Of a stretch of 64,000 nt of DNA, positions 24,836 through 35,025 are shown one piece after another. The stretch comes from Ailurus styani (lineage: Eukaryota > Chordata > Mammalia > Carnivora > Ailuridae), in the NCBI GenBank assembly GCA_002007465.1, contig LNAC01000008.1, positions 7,619,323-7,683,322 of the forward strand. The letters run 5' to 3'. Both the position numbers and the translations under genes were made by a program. The notes beneath the pieces are model-generated. The model did not search any database. It was given only the letters and a program-made list of their open reading frames with translations, and was not told where the DNA came from. The stretch's first letter is position 1. Each line of letters opens with the position of its first letter.

Positions 24836-25228
24836 AAGTACTGACTACTTCTGAGTTAACAAAGAACCAGGCAGATGGGGGAGCACCCATCCTAGAACCT
24901 CAGAGAACCCTAAGCTAGCCCACTGCCTTCAGACAATGACATGAGCTGCAAGACAAGGGGAGCCCTGAACCCCACTGGGACGGGGTTCAAGTGAGACCTT
25001 CTTCAGATGTAAAGTTCCTTGATTTTTAAATGCTAACGTCTAACAATAGCCTGTCAACAGCCAAGTGCCAAGCCCACCCTCTGGCTGCCCCGCTATGCCA
25101 CCAGGACCAGGTATCAAGCATCATCAACACTGATGATCCAATCCTCATCTAGCTCTAGGAAACCAGCACAGACTTTAGGTTACTTCTTATCTCCAGAGAA
25201 CTCTGAGGACCTCAGGCAGGGCTGGGCT

Positions 25229-25815
25229 ATGTAAAATGGTACAGCTGCCATGACAACAGTCTGGAAGGTCCTCAAAATGTTCAACAGTTACCACATGACC
25301 CAGCAATTCCACTCCCAGGTATATACCCAAAGGAACCAAAAATGCATCCACACATAGTGTATACAAAATGTTCATGGCAGCATTATTCACAACTGCCAAA
25401 AGGTGGAAACACCCAAATTTATCCCGGATGAATGAATAAGTGGTCCATCCATGTGATGGAATTATTACTCAGCCATAAAAGTGTATGAAGCACTGAATCA
25501 CGCTACAATGTGAATGAACCTCAAAAACTATGCTGAGAGAAGCCAGACACACAAGGTTATATATTGTATAACTCTGTTGATATGTCCAGGACAGGCAAAT
25601 GCATAGAGGCAGAAAGCAGATTAGTGGGAAAGAGAGGATAAGAAGTGACAGCTAATGAGGATGGAATTTCTTTTTGGGGTGATAAGTGCTGTGGAACTAG
25701 ATAGAGGTGATGGTTGTACAACTCTTAGATAAAATCACTGAATCATATACTATAAGTGGGTAAAATCTATGGTAGAAAAATTGTGTGGTAGACCAATTAG
25801 ACCTTGATTGTTAAA
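25229..25815 (+). mobile_element. L1 3' end remnant
   Basis: TGTAAAATGGTACAGCTGCC, CATGACCCAGCAATTCCAC, GGCAGCATTATTCACAA, ATGGAATTATTACTCAGCCA and CTTGATTGTTAAAAAAA mark an L1 3' end in sense orientation. The ORF2 frame is broken. Confidence 0.88.
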
Positions 25816-25830
25816 AAAATTTTTTAAAGC

Positions 25831-25930
25831 TGGGCTCCTCGCTCAGCAGGGAGTCTGCTTCTCTCTCTACCCCTCTCTCCCCAGCTCATGGTTGCACTCA
25901 TTCTCTCTCTCAAATAAATAAAATCTTTAA
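25831..25930 (+). mobile_element. 5'-truncated Can-SINE
   Basis: It begins within the body at TGGGCTCCTCGCTCAGCAGG and runs to AAATAAATAAAATCTT. The flanks repeat AAAAAAATTTTTTAAAGC (25813-25830 and about 25931-25950, T tract two bases longer), so the truncation happened at insertion. Confidence 0.85.
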
Positions 25931-25935
25931 AAAAA

Positions 25936-27309
25936 AATTTTTTTTAAAGCGCTGGTAAAGCTTGTTTGTTGGAAGAACATTCTGGAAATGTTTTCCCACT
26001 AACAGGATAACTTGACCATGCTCATGTGTTTTTTGGTTTTTTGCTATATGCAAATAAGAGCCAAAACCTCACAAAACCAATCCCAACTCTTGTCAGGAAG
26101 CAGGCAAATCCAGGCGGCTGGTTCTCACCCCATGCAGCTATGGTGCTGTTAGAGCAGCATGCACCCCTCAGCAAGTCACCTGCTGGCTGGCCTGGAAGAG
26201 GAAGCAGCTGACCAACCCAGGAGGTCTCCAACCTGCCTTAAAGTTCTAACTCTTAGCTCTACATTCTTCTTCAGATAGACAGTCCTCGGCCAAAACATGG
26301 CTGGCCAGACCCTGCTGATAACAAGACAAAAAAACCCACCCAGGTGTCAAGATCTGTCCTGCTGGGTACTGACAGCCCTTGAGAATCCACTTGATAGCCC
26401 TAAGCAAGGGGTGAGGCTAGCTCAGTTTCTTCAAAGGCATGAGTCGGGGGTCAAGGCAACTAGCTCCAACCACCAGTGCCAGGCCCTGTGCCACTGACAA
26501 CGGTCAGGGAAAAATTCTACTCATTTTGGTCAGTATTGAGAAATCACAAGAATGGCCAGAGGGCAAAGGCCACCTGGCCAGGATTAATCCTCTACCCCTG
26601 TCACTCCCAGGAAAGTTTATCCCATTTAGGCCTGGGCTTTTCAAGTGAGTGAACCCCAGACAGGAAGGGAGAACAAATGGCCTCCCTGGAAGCAACAGCA
26701 GTGCCTGGGTGATCCAGGCACAAAATCCTGGAGGGACTTGCTTCCCTCCATTTCCTTTAGGAGGTGGCTGCTAGCTTCTGAAGCAGTGCTCAGTTTCAAA
26801 TGTCCAAGAAGCTGAATGAGGCTCACTGGCAACTCATTCCACAGATACCAGAACCCAAACACTCACCTGGCTTCTGTGCATGGGATGCTGGTCCTACCAG
26901 CTGGCCATGGCGGCAGCTACGTCAAAAGGCAACTTGTGTCAACCAACCTTGTGTCAACGTGCTGACCAACCTAAAGTAAAGGACAGAAAAAGAAAGTGAA
27001 TTTCCAAGAAAGTTTCTGGAATATATGGACAATTTTCAGTATCTCCCACCCCTGGAATTATATAGCAAAATTTTAGATTTCAACCACAGCTCTGCCTCTG
27101 CCACAGGGGGCAGGCTGAGAAAATAAATTTCTATCACTCTCTGACCTATGACCCAATACAGTGCTAACCAATAAACCCTAGCATCCCAGACACTGACTTC
27201 AGCAATATGGACAGAGATATGAGGTGGTAATAAGCAGCCACATGCTGACATACTGAATATATAGAAAATGGTTCAACATTCTGGTTATAACAGTAATAAC
27301 ATTAATAGC
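25936..27309. other. Intronic sequence without recognised repeats
   Basis: No transposon is recognised. A short repeat CTTGTGTCAAC occurs twice at about 26932-26960. Confidence 0.6.
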
Positions 27310-27490
27310 AGAAATAGTAATATCTAGAATTTAATAGATGCTCAGTAGCGAGTTCCAGTTACTATGCTAAAACTCCCTATTCTCTTTGATTCCCTAGGAT
27401 AATCCTGGGGTTACGCAATCATCCCCATTTTACAGATAAGAGATCTATGTGTCTACTATTCAGGAATTTGCCCAAAGTCACCCAGGTCTC
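27310..27490 (+). repeat. MIR SINE containing the mir-640-like segment
   Basis: It contains MIR hallmarks: AGATGCTCAGTA, CCCCATTTTACAGATAAG and TTTGCCCAAAGTCACCCAGG. It is oriented plus, antisense to GATAD2A, as expected if human mir-640 derives from the MIR reverse complement. Confidence 0.8.
27390..27481 (-). ncRNA. Degenerate ortholog of the mir-640 locus (not expected to make the miRNA)
   Basis: On the minus strand, the same sense as GATAD2A, this MIR-derived stretch aligns to my recollection of the human mir-640 hairpin, which lies in GATAD2A intron 1. It shares CCCATTTTACAGATAAG, GATCT-ATGTGTCT, TTCAGGAA and TTGCCCA-GTCAC. The blocks ATGTGTCT and TTCAGGAA are not MIR consensus, so this looks like the orthologous MIR insertion and not another copy. 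The mature segment differs: the minus strand reads ATGATTGCGTAACC where human miR-640 starts AUGAUCCAGGAACC, so the seed is changed, and the arms can pair only over a few bases. I infer no miR-640 is made here. Confidence 0.6.
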
Positions 27491-27689
27491 CCTCTACAGA
27501 CATGACTCCCTCTTTGCTCCCCAGTCCATGCTCCCTCACACAGATGCCGGAGAAACCACCCACCATTCCGGGCAGTTGTAGGATCTGCCCTCAAGAAGCT
27601 AAGGGTGCAACGTGCCTGGAGCCTGGCAGACTTTACCTCCACAGGGCAACTCGAAGTTTTACTCTAGGGATCATTTCCATAGGGATTAT

Positions 27690-27805
27690 AAAACTGCCCA
27701 GAGAGGAATGAGCTGCCTGTTTTACAGACAGGAAAATTAAGGATCAAGAATATTCAGAACTCTCCCAAGGTCACAGAGACAGTGTGACCCTAGGACCTCC
27801 CCCTC
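27690..27805 (+). repeat. MIR remnant
   Basis: GTTTTACAGACAGGAAAATT followed by CCCAAGGTCACAGAGACAG is a diverged MIR core. Confidence 0.7.
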
Positions 27806-28444
27806 CTTTGTGACATCAGATATGCAGGGCTCCACCCACAGAGGCTAAACCTAGAGAACCAGCCAAATCCCTGACTCCTAGGCAGTGCTGTCAGTTGTAG
27901 TTTGCAGAATACTGTCAGTATCACCTCTGTTGTCATTCTTTGTGCCCACATGACTACCAGGAGCTTGGCTCTGATATGAAACCTTTATTTTTAAACTGGG
28001 TTCACAGCAATTCACAGTTCATGGATAGCGAGAAACACTCCCACAGGAGAACTTGCAAAATAAGCAAACATCTGTGAACTCTATGGAAAGACCTTTGGGC
28101 ACCGAGGAGCACATGGCATCCCCTTCAGTGAGGCCCAGGCCAGCTGCAGCCACCACCAGGGCTAGTTCCTGGGGAGGGGGACGCTTTCTGCCACTCTTTT
28201 TTGGCCCCATTCTGGCCAGAAAACACAGTGGACACCATTAACTCTGGTTCTTTCTTATCTCCTGAGCCATGGCCTCACTCTGCAATGGAGGGGAAAGCCC
28301 AGCAGCAGAGGCTTTCCGAACACCTACCCCCTTAGGAACAAGGTCAACACAAGTCAGCAGTATTTCCACACACAGATTTTTAAAAATTCATTTACAATAG
28401 CGTAAACATGAAATACTTAAATCTTCAAAAAAAATTAAATTTAC

Positions 28445-28640
28445 CCTTATTTATTTTTGAGAGAGAGCGTGAGTGTGAGTGCACAGATGGGGAGAGGCAG
28501 AGGGAGAGGAGATAGAGAATCCTCAGACTCCCCATTGAGCATGAAGCCCAAGGTGGGGTTCCATCCCAGGATCCTGAGATCATGATCTGAGTGGAAGTCA
28601 AGAGTTGGACACTTAATTGACTGAGTCACTCAGGTGCCCC
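28445..28640 (-). mobile_element. Can-SINE (older form)
   Basis: Reversed, diverged copy ending GACTGAGTCACTCAGGTGCC. The flanks are AT-rich and no clear duplication is visible. Confidence 0.88.
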
Positions 28641-28669
28641 AGGATAAATTTAATTTTTAAAAAGATGTT

Positions 28670-28775
28670 CAAGGGCAACCCTCTCGAGTCCCCTCCCTCC
28701 TCAGATAGCTTTGTGCTATCACTTTGATATCACTCAATAAACTGTGCTGCCCACCAAAAAAAAAAAAAAAAAAAA
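28670..28775 (+). repeat. Polyadenylated short sequence of unknown origin (possibly an LTR R-region retrocopy)
   Basis: CTCTCGAGTCCCCTCCCTCC, GCTTTGTGCTATCACTTTG and ACTCAATAAACTGTGC are followed by a pure A run at 28756-28775. AATAAA at 28736-28741 lies 15 bases before the A tail, as in a true processed transcript end. The layout resembles class I retroviral LTR R regions, but no viral gene is present and I cannot name the source. Confidence 0.45.
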
Positions 28776-28970
28776 GTTCTAGACCTATAAAGTGGAACTA
28801 TAATAAGACATCACTGAGAGAAATGAAAGAAAACCTAAATGAAAACATGCCTTGTCCATGGGTCAGGAGATATCAATCCTATCCCAAACTGACCCACAGG
28901 TTAAATGCAGACCCGATAAAAAAGTCCCAGAATTTTTTTTTTTTTTTTGGTAGAAAAAACAATCTAGGGG

Positions 28971-29013
28971 TGCCTGGGTAGCTCAGCCATTAAGTGTCTG
29001 CTTTCGGCTCATG
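28971..29013 (+). mobile_element. Can-SINE head fragment
   Basis: Only GGGTGCCTGGGTAGCTCAG through CTGCTTTCGGCTC remains. L1 text ATGGAAATCC resumes directly, so a later deletion removed the SINE body, its tail and some L1 sequence. Confidence 0.8.
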
Positions 29014-29120
29014 GAAATCCTAAGGACCTAGAATAGTGAAAACAACTGAAAAAGAGGAACAAATTTGGAGGACTTACACTACCTGATTTCAAGACTTACC
29101 ATAAAGCTACAAGTAACCAA

Positions 29121-29271
29121 GGGGCACCTTCATTTTGGCTTAGATCATGATCTCAGGGTTGTGAGATCAAGCCCAGCACTGGGCTCCTCATTGGGCATAG
29201 AGACTGCTTAAGATCTGCTCTCCTTCTGCCCCTCCCTTCCCCTCTTTAAAACAAACAAACAAACAACATAC
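29121..29271 (+). mobile_element. Can-SINE with deleted promoter region
   Basis: GGGGCACC joins directly to TTCATTTTGGCTTAGATCAT, so the box A region is missing. The duplication AGTAACCAAG / AGTAACTAAG is at 29112-29121 and 29272-29281. Confidence 0.85.
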
Positions 29272-29315
29272 AGTAACTAAGACAGTGTGAAAAAGACAGA
29301 GGAAAGATGGATGAA

Positions 29316-29447
29316 GGGTGCCTGGGTGGCTCAGTGGGTTAAAGCCTCTGCTTTCAGCTCAGGTCATGATCTCAGGGTCCTGGGATCGAGGCCCGAATCC
29401 GGCTCCCTGCTCAGCAGGGAGCCTGCTTCCTCCTCTCTCTCTCTNGT

Positions 29448-29492
<45 letters not shown>

Positions 29493-29534
29493 CAAATAAA
29501 TAAATAAAATCTTTAAAAAAAAAAAGAAAGAAAG
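29316..29534 (+). mobile_element. Can-SINE (young) with one N and a CT array
   Basis: Perfect 13 bp duplication AAAGATGGATGAA at 29303-29315 and 29535-29547. The CT-rich segment is expanded to about 19 CT units, and an N sits at 29445, where bases are probably missing. Confidence 0.93.
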
Positions 29535-29652
29535 AAAGATGGATGAACAGAATACACACATGCACCTGTGGACAACTGATTCTCAATAAAGATCTAGTAT
29601 TCTACTCTGCAAAACCATGAGACACACTGGACGACAAACTCCTAGACCGTTN

Positions 29653-29849
29653 ATTTTTTTAAAGATTTTATTTATTTATTTCACAGAGGGAGAGAGATCA
29701 CAAGGAGGCAGAGAGGCAGGCAGAGAGAGAGGGGGAAGCAGGCTCCCCGCTGAGCAGGGAGCCCGATGCGGGCCTCGATCCCAGGACCCCGAGATCATGA
29801 CCTGAGCCGAAAGCAGAGGCTTTAACCCACTGAGCCACCCAGGCGCCCG
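29653..29849 (-). mobile_element. Can-SINE (young, CTCCTTGTGATC group) next to an N
   Basis: Reversed near-consensus copy beginning just after an N at 29652. No target-site duplication joins the two flanks (CCTAGACCGTT versus GGAAGAAGGCC), which suggests sequence is missing or misjoined at the N. Confidence 0.93.
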
Positions 29850-29949
29850 GAAGAAGGCCATCTTAATGTGTTATCACAATACACACCCAGCATCAAGATA
29901 GAATGCAATGTGCAAGAAATTTTAAGGTAAACTCCCACTTTGACACTCA

Positions 29950-30810
29950 ACCATGGCTTTCCCCATCTCAGCTCATGGCAAACCCAGTCTTTCAGCTGCT
30001 CAGATTAAAAGCTGGAGTTGCCCTCTTGATAAGACTACCCCACTACCCAGTCCATCAGGAAATTCTATTGGTTCTGCCATCGAACACATCTGAAGTCCAA
30101 CAGCTTCTCATACCTCCGTTGGCCATACCATGTTTGGTGTTTCCTCAGAGTGAAGCCCTATCATCTCTTGGCCCCAGAGGCCTGCCTGGGGCCCACCTGC
30201 TCATCCTGCCCTAGCCACACTGGCTTCCCGGTCATGCCTCTAACACACCAAGCACCCTCCCACCTTGGAGTCTTTTTACGTTTTAAACAAAATCCCAGAT
30301 ACTTTATCATTTTAATAATCACTTCTTCAACTGGCATCCCAAATTGAAAATGACCTTTGAAAACATAACTACCATATAATAATCCCTAAATGCCAGCAAA
30401 TGTCCAGTTCATATTTAGCTTCACACAATTTCTCAGAAATGTCTGTATGGTCTATTCTAACAGTAGCTACTACATTGTACTACACCTGCTCCCTCAGCCT
30501 TGATCACTCTCATCCCCCAGATGGCAGATCCTTCGATGTCCATGTCCCCTTCTCTCCCCATCAAGTCACTGCTCAAAATGTCTCCTTTGCAGAGGCCCAC
30601 CCTGCTCCTCCTCTCCCACAGGTCTGGCCTCTCTGCATACTCCGTATTATGCAGCTACTATCTATGGACTTTCTCACCCAGTAAGAACATAAATGCCACA
30701 AGAAGAGGGGTGTTTTGTCTGCCAGATGCGTGATTTTATTTCAAGTACCTAGAACAGGGTCGGACACACACCAGGTGCTTGATAAATATTTATGGGATGA
30801 ATGGGCGGGG
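29950..30810 (+). mobile_element. Ancient LINE (L2-like) remnants
   Basis: CAGTCTTTCAGCTGCTCAG, CCATCAGGAAATTCTATTGG, and later AGTACCTAGAACAGGGTCGG and CAGGTGCTTGATAAATATTTAT are the recognisable pieces of an old LINE 3' region. The left part could be a separate element. Confidence 0.6.
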
Positions 30811-31838
30811 ATTATTTAACATCGAAGGAAAATGAACCTATCTGAGGATCCATCCCACAGCAGCAGTCCCCCCATACAAATAGTGTGAAATTCACAAAGG
30901 AGCAGAAACCAAGCAGAGATCACTTAGCACCATCAGAACTAAGAGCATTTTTCTAAAACAAACTGTAGTTGCTTTTTACTGGTACATCACCTGGACTGTT
31001 TTGCCATCCACCTGCATTGGCTGGGTTTAGAGAGCTTTTACTGTTTTTATTTTCAACTCAAACATTTAAAACAGTATCAAATAACCCTTAAGTACACAAT
31101 TACCAACTCATAAGAGACTCTTCCACTCCCTTGATAAATCATTATGGTTTGGCTTTGACCCCCACACCTGGATCTAATGAACACCCACGCACATCCACAC
31201 CACCCCAACTCTGCAACCCACCCAAAGACAATGATTTCCCAGTCTAAGGGAGATCACCCTTGGTAAGAAGGTAGCTATAGTAATTTACATGAAATCAAGT
31301 CACTCCACTTTGGGGAACAGAAGTCCTTTGCTGCCATTTCATCCCCTCTAGCTCAGGCAAGTGAGGCTGGCTCCCTTTAAACCTGAGGGGAGGAACACTG
31401 GCCAAAAACCAGCTGCTGCCTGGGGAACTCCAGTTCTGCAGATACACTCCAGCTGCAGCACCATGGCCAGCACAGAGATGATCTCTGGGCCCACAGTCAT
31501 CTAAGCAGCCTGGGCTCTCCAAGGCACCCCCAGAGGACCCCATCTGAGGTCAGGCTCTAAGGAAGTTCCACACCTCTGGTCTCCTACCACCATCTGTACT
31601 TACCAAACATTTGTGCTATCTAAAAATTCTTCAACTGTGTCTGTAACTAAATATTTATCACCCTGGCTCTAATCCAATTCTGGAAACATGACATTAGGCC
31701 AAAAATCTCCAAAATGAAATTCAACAATACCCTTCACCTTCTCCCGCCTCTATGTCCACAAAGTCTACTTGCTCCATGAAAACTGAGTGCCCCTGAAGGA
31801 AAAGGGTTACCTAGACCATCTCTGGCAAAGGTCTTATT

Positions 31839-32031
31839 TTTTTTTTTTTATTCATTTGACACAGAGAGAGAGATTACAAGTAGGCAGAGAGGCAGGCAGA
31901 GAGAGAGGAGAGAGGAGGAAGCAGGCTCTCTGCCGAGCAGAGAGCTCGATGTGGGCCTCGATCCCAGGACCCTGGGATCATGACCTGAGCCGAAGGCAGC
32001 GGCTTTAACCCACTGAGCCACCCAGGCGCCC
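31839..32031 (-). mobile_element. Can-SINE (young, CTACTTGTAATC group)
   Basis: Reversed copy with an exact 18 bp duplication TCTGGCAAAGGTCTTATT at 31821-31838 and 32032-32049. Confidence 0.97.
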
Positions 32032-32759
32032 TCTGGCAAAGGTCTTATTGACTGTACCACCAAGTTGTCAAGGAGGGGATTCCCTAGTCAGCCCTATCAG
32101 AAAGCCAGGAACTGAGGCAGGGCAACCATAAAACATCACAAGGAAGCCCAGAGGTCATACTGCTCCATGTGCTGGCTGGCTAGGGAATGATTAACTTGGG
32201 CCAACGATTCCATTTCTAATCCAGGGTCGGCAAACTTGCTTGAGCTGTCCTGGTGAAGGGTATTCCTGGAACACAGCCATACCCACCCAAGTATGCAATG
32301 TCCACAGCTGCTTCCACCTATAAGGCAGAACTGAGTTACAGCAAGAGAGACAGTACAGCCCCAGAAGGTGAAAACATGGCACTACCTGATTCTTGAAAGC
32401 AGGAGGAAACTACAGCCCTGACAGGCTATGCTGAGTATCAAAGGCACAGAGGTGACCCAGACACACCACAACAAAAAGTCAGGGCACAGGCACACCAAGG
32501 AGATGCTCCAGCTCTGAGGTGGCCCCAGGGCACAAAACAGTACCTGCTCTCTCCAAAGCATGGAGCCTCATTAACCCTCTGTCCCCATGGAGTAGGAGAG
32601 AGCATGACTTGGCATACTAGAGAGGCAAAGAATCAGCCCCATGAGAGCCAAGGAGCTGACAGTGAGGCCAGCTACACAAGCCCATCCTTGGCAACAAGAA
32701 CTGGCCTGTCTCTGTTAAACCTAGGAGGCATCCACTGGGGTAACAGCCAGTATGTGCCC

Positions 32760-33320
32760 TCCAGGCCCCTCCTGATCTGTCCCTGCCTGTCTTCCCTTAG
32801 CCATAGTAACTATGCCCTCACTGAGGGATACATCATCCACTTACCACACCATGCCAGTGCCGCCATTCCTAAAGCCCCTCAAAACCCACCAATGCTCGTA
32901 ACATCCTACCTTGACCTTTGAGGCTCTGCCTGCTTTAGGCCCACGTGACCCTATGAAACCACCTAACATGCATGTATGTATGTACATAACACACCACATT
33001 CCTGGCTCCAATCACACTAGCCTTGTCTCAGTTCTTCATACTGCCACATCTTGCCTCCACCACTGGGCTTTTGCACAGTGTTCCCATCACTGGGAAAGCC
33101 CTTCCCTCCTCCCACTCATCCTTCAGACTCAAGCACCTGTTACTCAAGTATGCTCTCCCTAACCAGTCCCTCCCCATTCGCCTATTACTGAGGACTATAG
33201 CCTCAACACTTAGCACAGCTGCTCTTGACATCCAGCATCCCACTAGGCTCTCTTCCCCAAACATTCTTGAGAAAAAGCTCTTGTTCATCTCTATCCAATG
33301 CCTAATGAAGCAAGAGTAGG
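32760..33320 (+). mobile_element. L2 LINE 3' end remnant
   Basis: Diverged text around CACTGGGCTTTTGCACAGTG, ACTGGGAAAGCCCTTCCCTC and TCCTTCAGACTCAAGCACC follows the L2 3' region. Confidence 0.6.
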
Positions 33321-34690
33321 AAATGGCATCCTCTGTGAGTTATAAATACCCAACCACTATGTTTCCACCATGGACCTGAGGCAAAAACATAGCAATATAA
33401 ATATAAACCCTACCCTTAATTAGAATAGCAAGTCAACACCAGGAAGAAGTAACATGGAGATAGTTAAGGCCACAGCGCCACCACAACCCCTGGGGGAAGC
33501 TCTCCCCACCCTCATTTACACTGTTGTTTGGAGAAAGGCAGAGAGCTTCGAGAAAGGCACTGGGAGATTCCAGAGACCTCTACAGCCTTGTATCTGGAAA
33601 GGCCTCCTTCTGTCTCTGCTGAGAAGCATGACCTACCCCTGCACCCATGGCACCCACACCCTGTACTCCCCTCCTCCTTTCCTATCCTATCCTAAAACAC
33701 TCAGTACAATCTTTCCAACAGATCCCTTTCCTCTCCAAGGCTTGGGTTCACCATATCCCTTTTTCCTGGGCATTCCAGGAATCCCTGGAATCCCTATACC
33801 ACCAAACCTGAATGTTCTAGTGGTTCCTCCTGATGAATCATAACTAGTTGCAGAAGCCCACCTGAGCCCTTGGGCAGACCCTCAGAAGCAACTAGCTTTA
33901 CTCTAAGTAGTGTCATTAATGTTGTTCCTCAAAATATTACAACTCCTTTCTAGAGTTTCCATTCTTGGCCCCCAGCAGTTGCCCTGGCAAGTCCACACAG
34001 AAGTTCAAAACTTCAGACAAACCCCTATATTTAAAATGCTCATTAATCAAATGTCTACATCTATCTAGACATGTCTGAGACTTTGGGAAGTGTCTGAAGT
34101 GTTAGTATTTAGCACTGAGGATGCTTGGTGTGTTATATTATTAAGGGACATCTCAAAGAAAATGTCACAAGAACAAAAGAGGAAATAACATCTCTGATAA
34201 TAATGAGAAACTAAGAACTGGTATCTCCCATTCTGTGTACATGCACCAATATATACTGCTATTAAGGAAGTTCGCTGAAAAATAGCCATAGGAAAACAAG
34301 GAATACCTTCAATCTCTAAGCCAAGCACTGGAGCAGAAAAGACCTCAGATTATTTCTGGACACTGCTCTCCTAACTTCCCTGAAGACTCTAAGAGTTCCA
34401 TGTCACCCCACACAGCTGTAGAAAGTGCATCCAAGCCCCACCCCTGTGGGGACCCAAAGAACACCCACGGAATCCCTGTGCTCCAACATTCCCAAAATGA
34501 TGTTACAATGAGCCTTCTAGAATCACACATATCCATATCTTTTTTTTTTAAACTTCATAGTATCTGGCACAAGCTAAGCCACCAAAATGTGAGTGCCTTT
34601 GTTCTTTTCTCCCTAAACTAACTCTTGGGAGGATAAAATAACATGCTCTTAAGGATGCAGGCTATTTCTGACTTCAGAAAAGTTCCATTT
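33321..34690. other. Intronic sequence without recognised gene or repeat
   Basis: Moderate composition, no SINE and no coding signature on either strand. Confidence 0.6.
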
Positions 34691-34694
34691 TTTT

Positions 34695-35025
34695 TTCACT
34701 CTATTAAGGTATAAGTAACATCAAATTGACCATTTTAGCTAGTAAGTATACAGCTCAATGCTGTTAAGTTCATTCACATTGTTATGCAACCATCACCACC
34801 AGCACAATCCATTTCCAGAACTTTGTCACCTTGCAAAACCGAATCTCTATCCCCAATTAAACACTAACTCCCCATTGCCCCAACCCCAGCCCCTAACACC
34901 TGCCATTCCACTTGTCTAGCTCCATGAATTTGACTACTCTAGGGACCTCATAAGTGGAATCATACAGTATTTGTCCTTTTGTGTCTAGCTTATTTCACTC
35001 AGCACAACATCTCTTAAGGCAGAAC
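34695..35025 (-). mobile_element. Antisense L1 fragment
   Basis: ATTAAGGTATAAGTAACATC, GTTATGCAACCATCACCACC, CCAGAACTTTGTCACCTTGC and AAGTGGAATCATACAGTATT are the reverse complement of an old L1 3' region. Confidence 0.8.

Larger units (their letters stand above)
28776..29651 (+). mobile_element. L1 ORF2 fragment broken by several SINEs
   Basis: GAAAACCTAAATGAAAACATG, CCACAGGTTAAATGCAGACC, GACCTAGAATAGTGAAAACA, GGAGGACTTACACTACCTG and CAAGACAGTG-type text are sense L1 ORF2. It is interrupted by a SINE head at about 28971-29013 and SINEs at 29121-29271 and 29316-29534. Confidence 0.82.
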
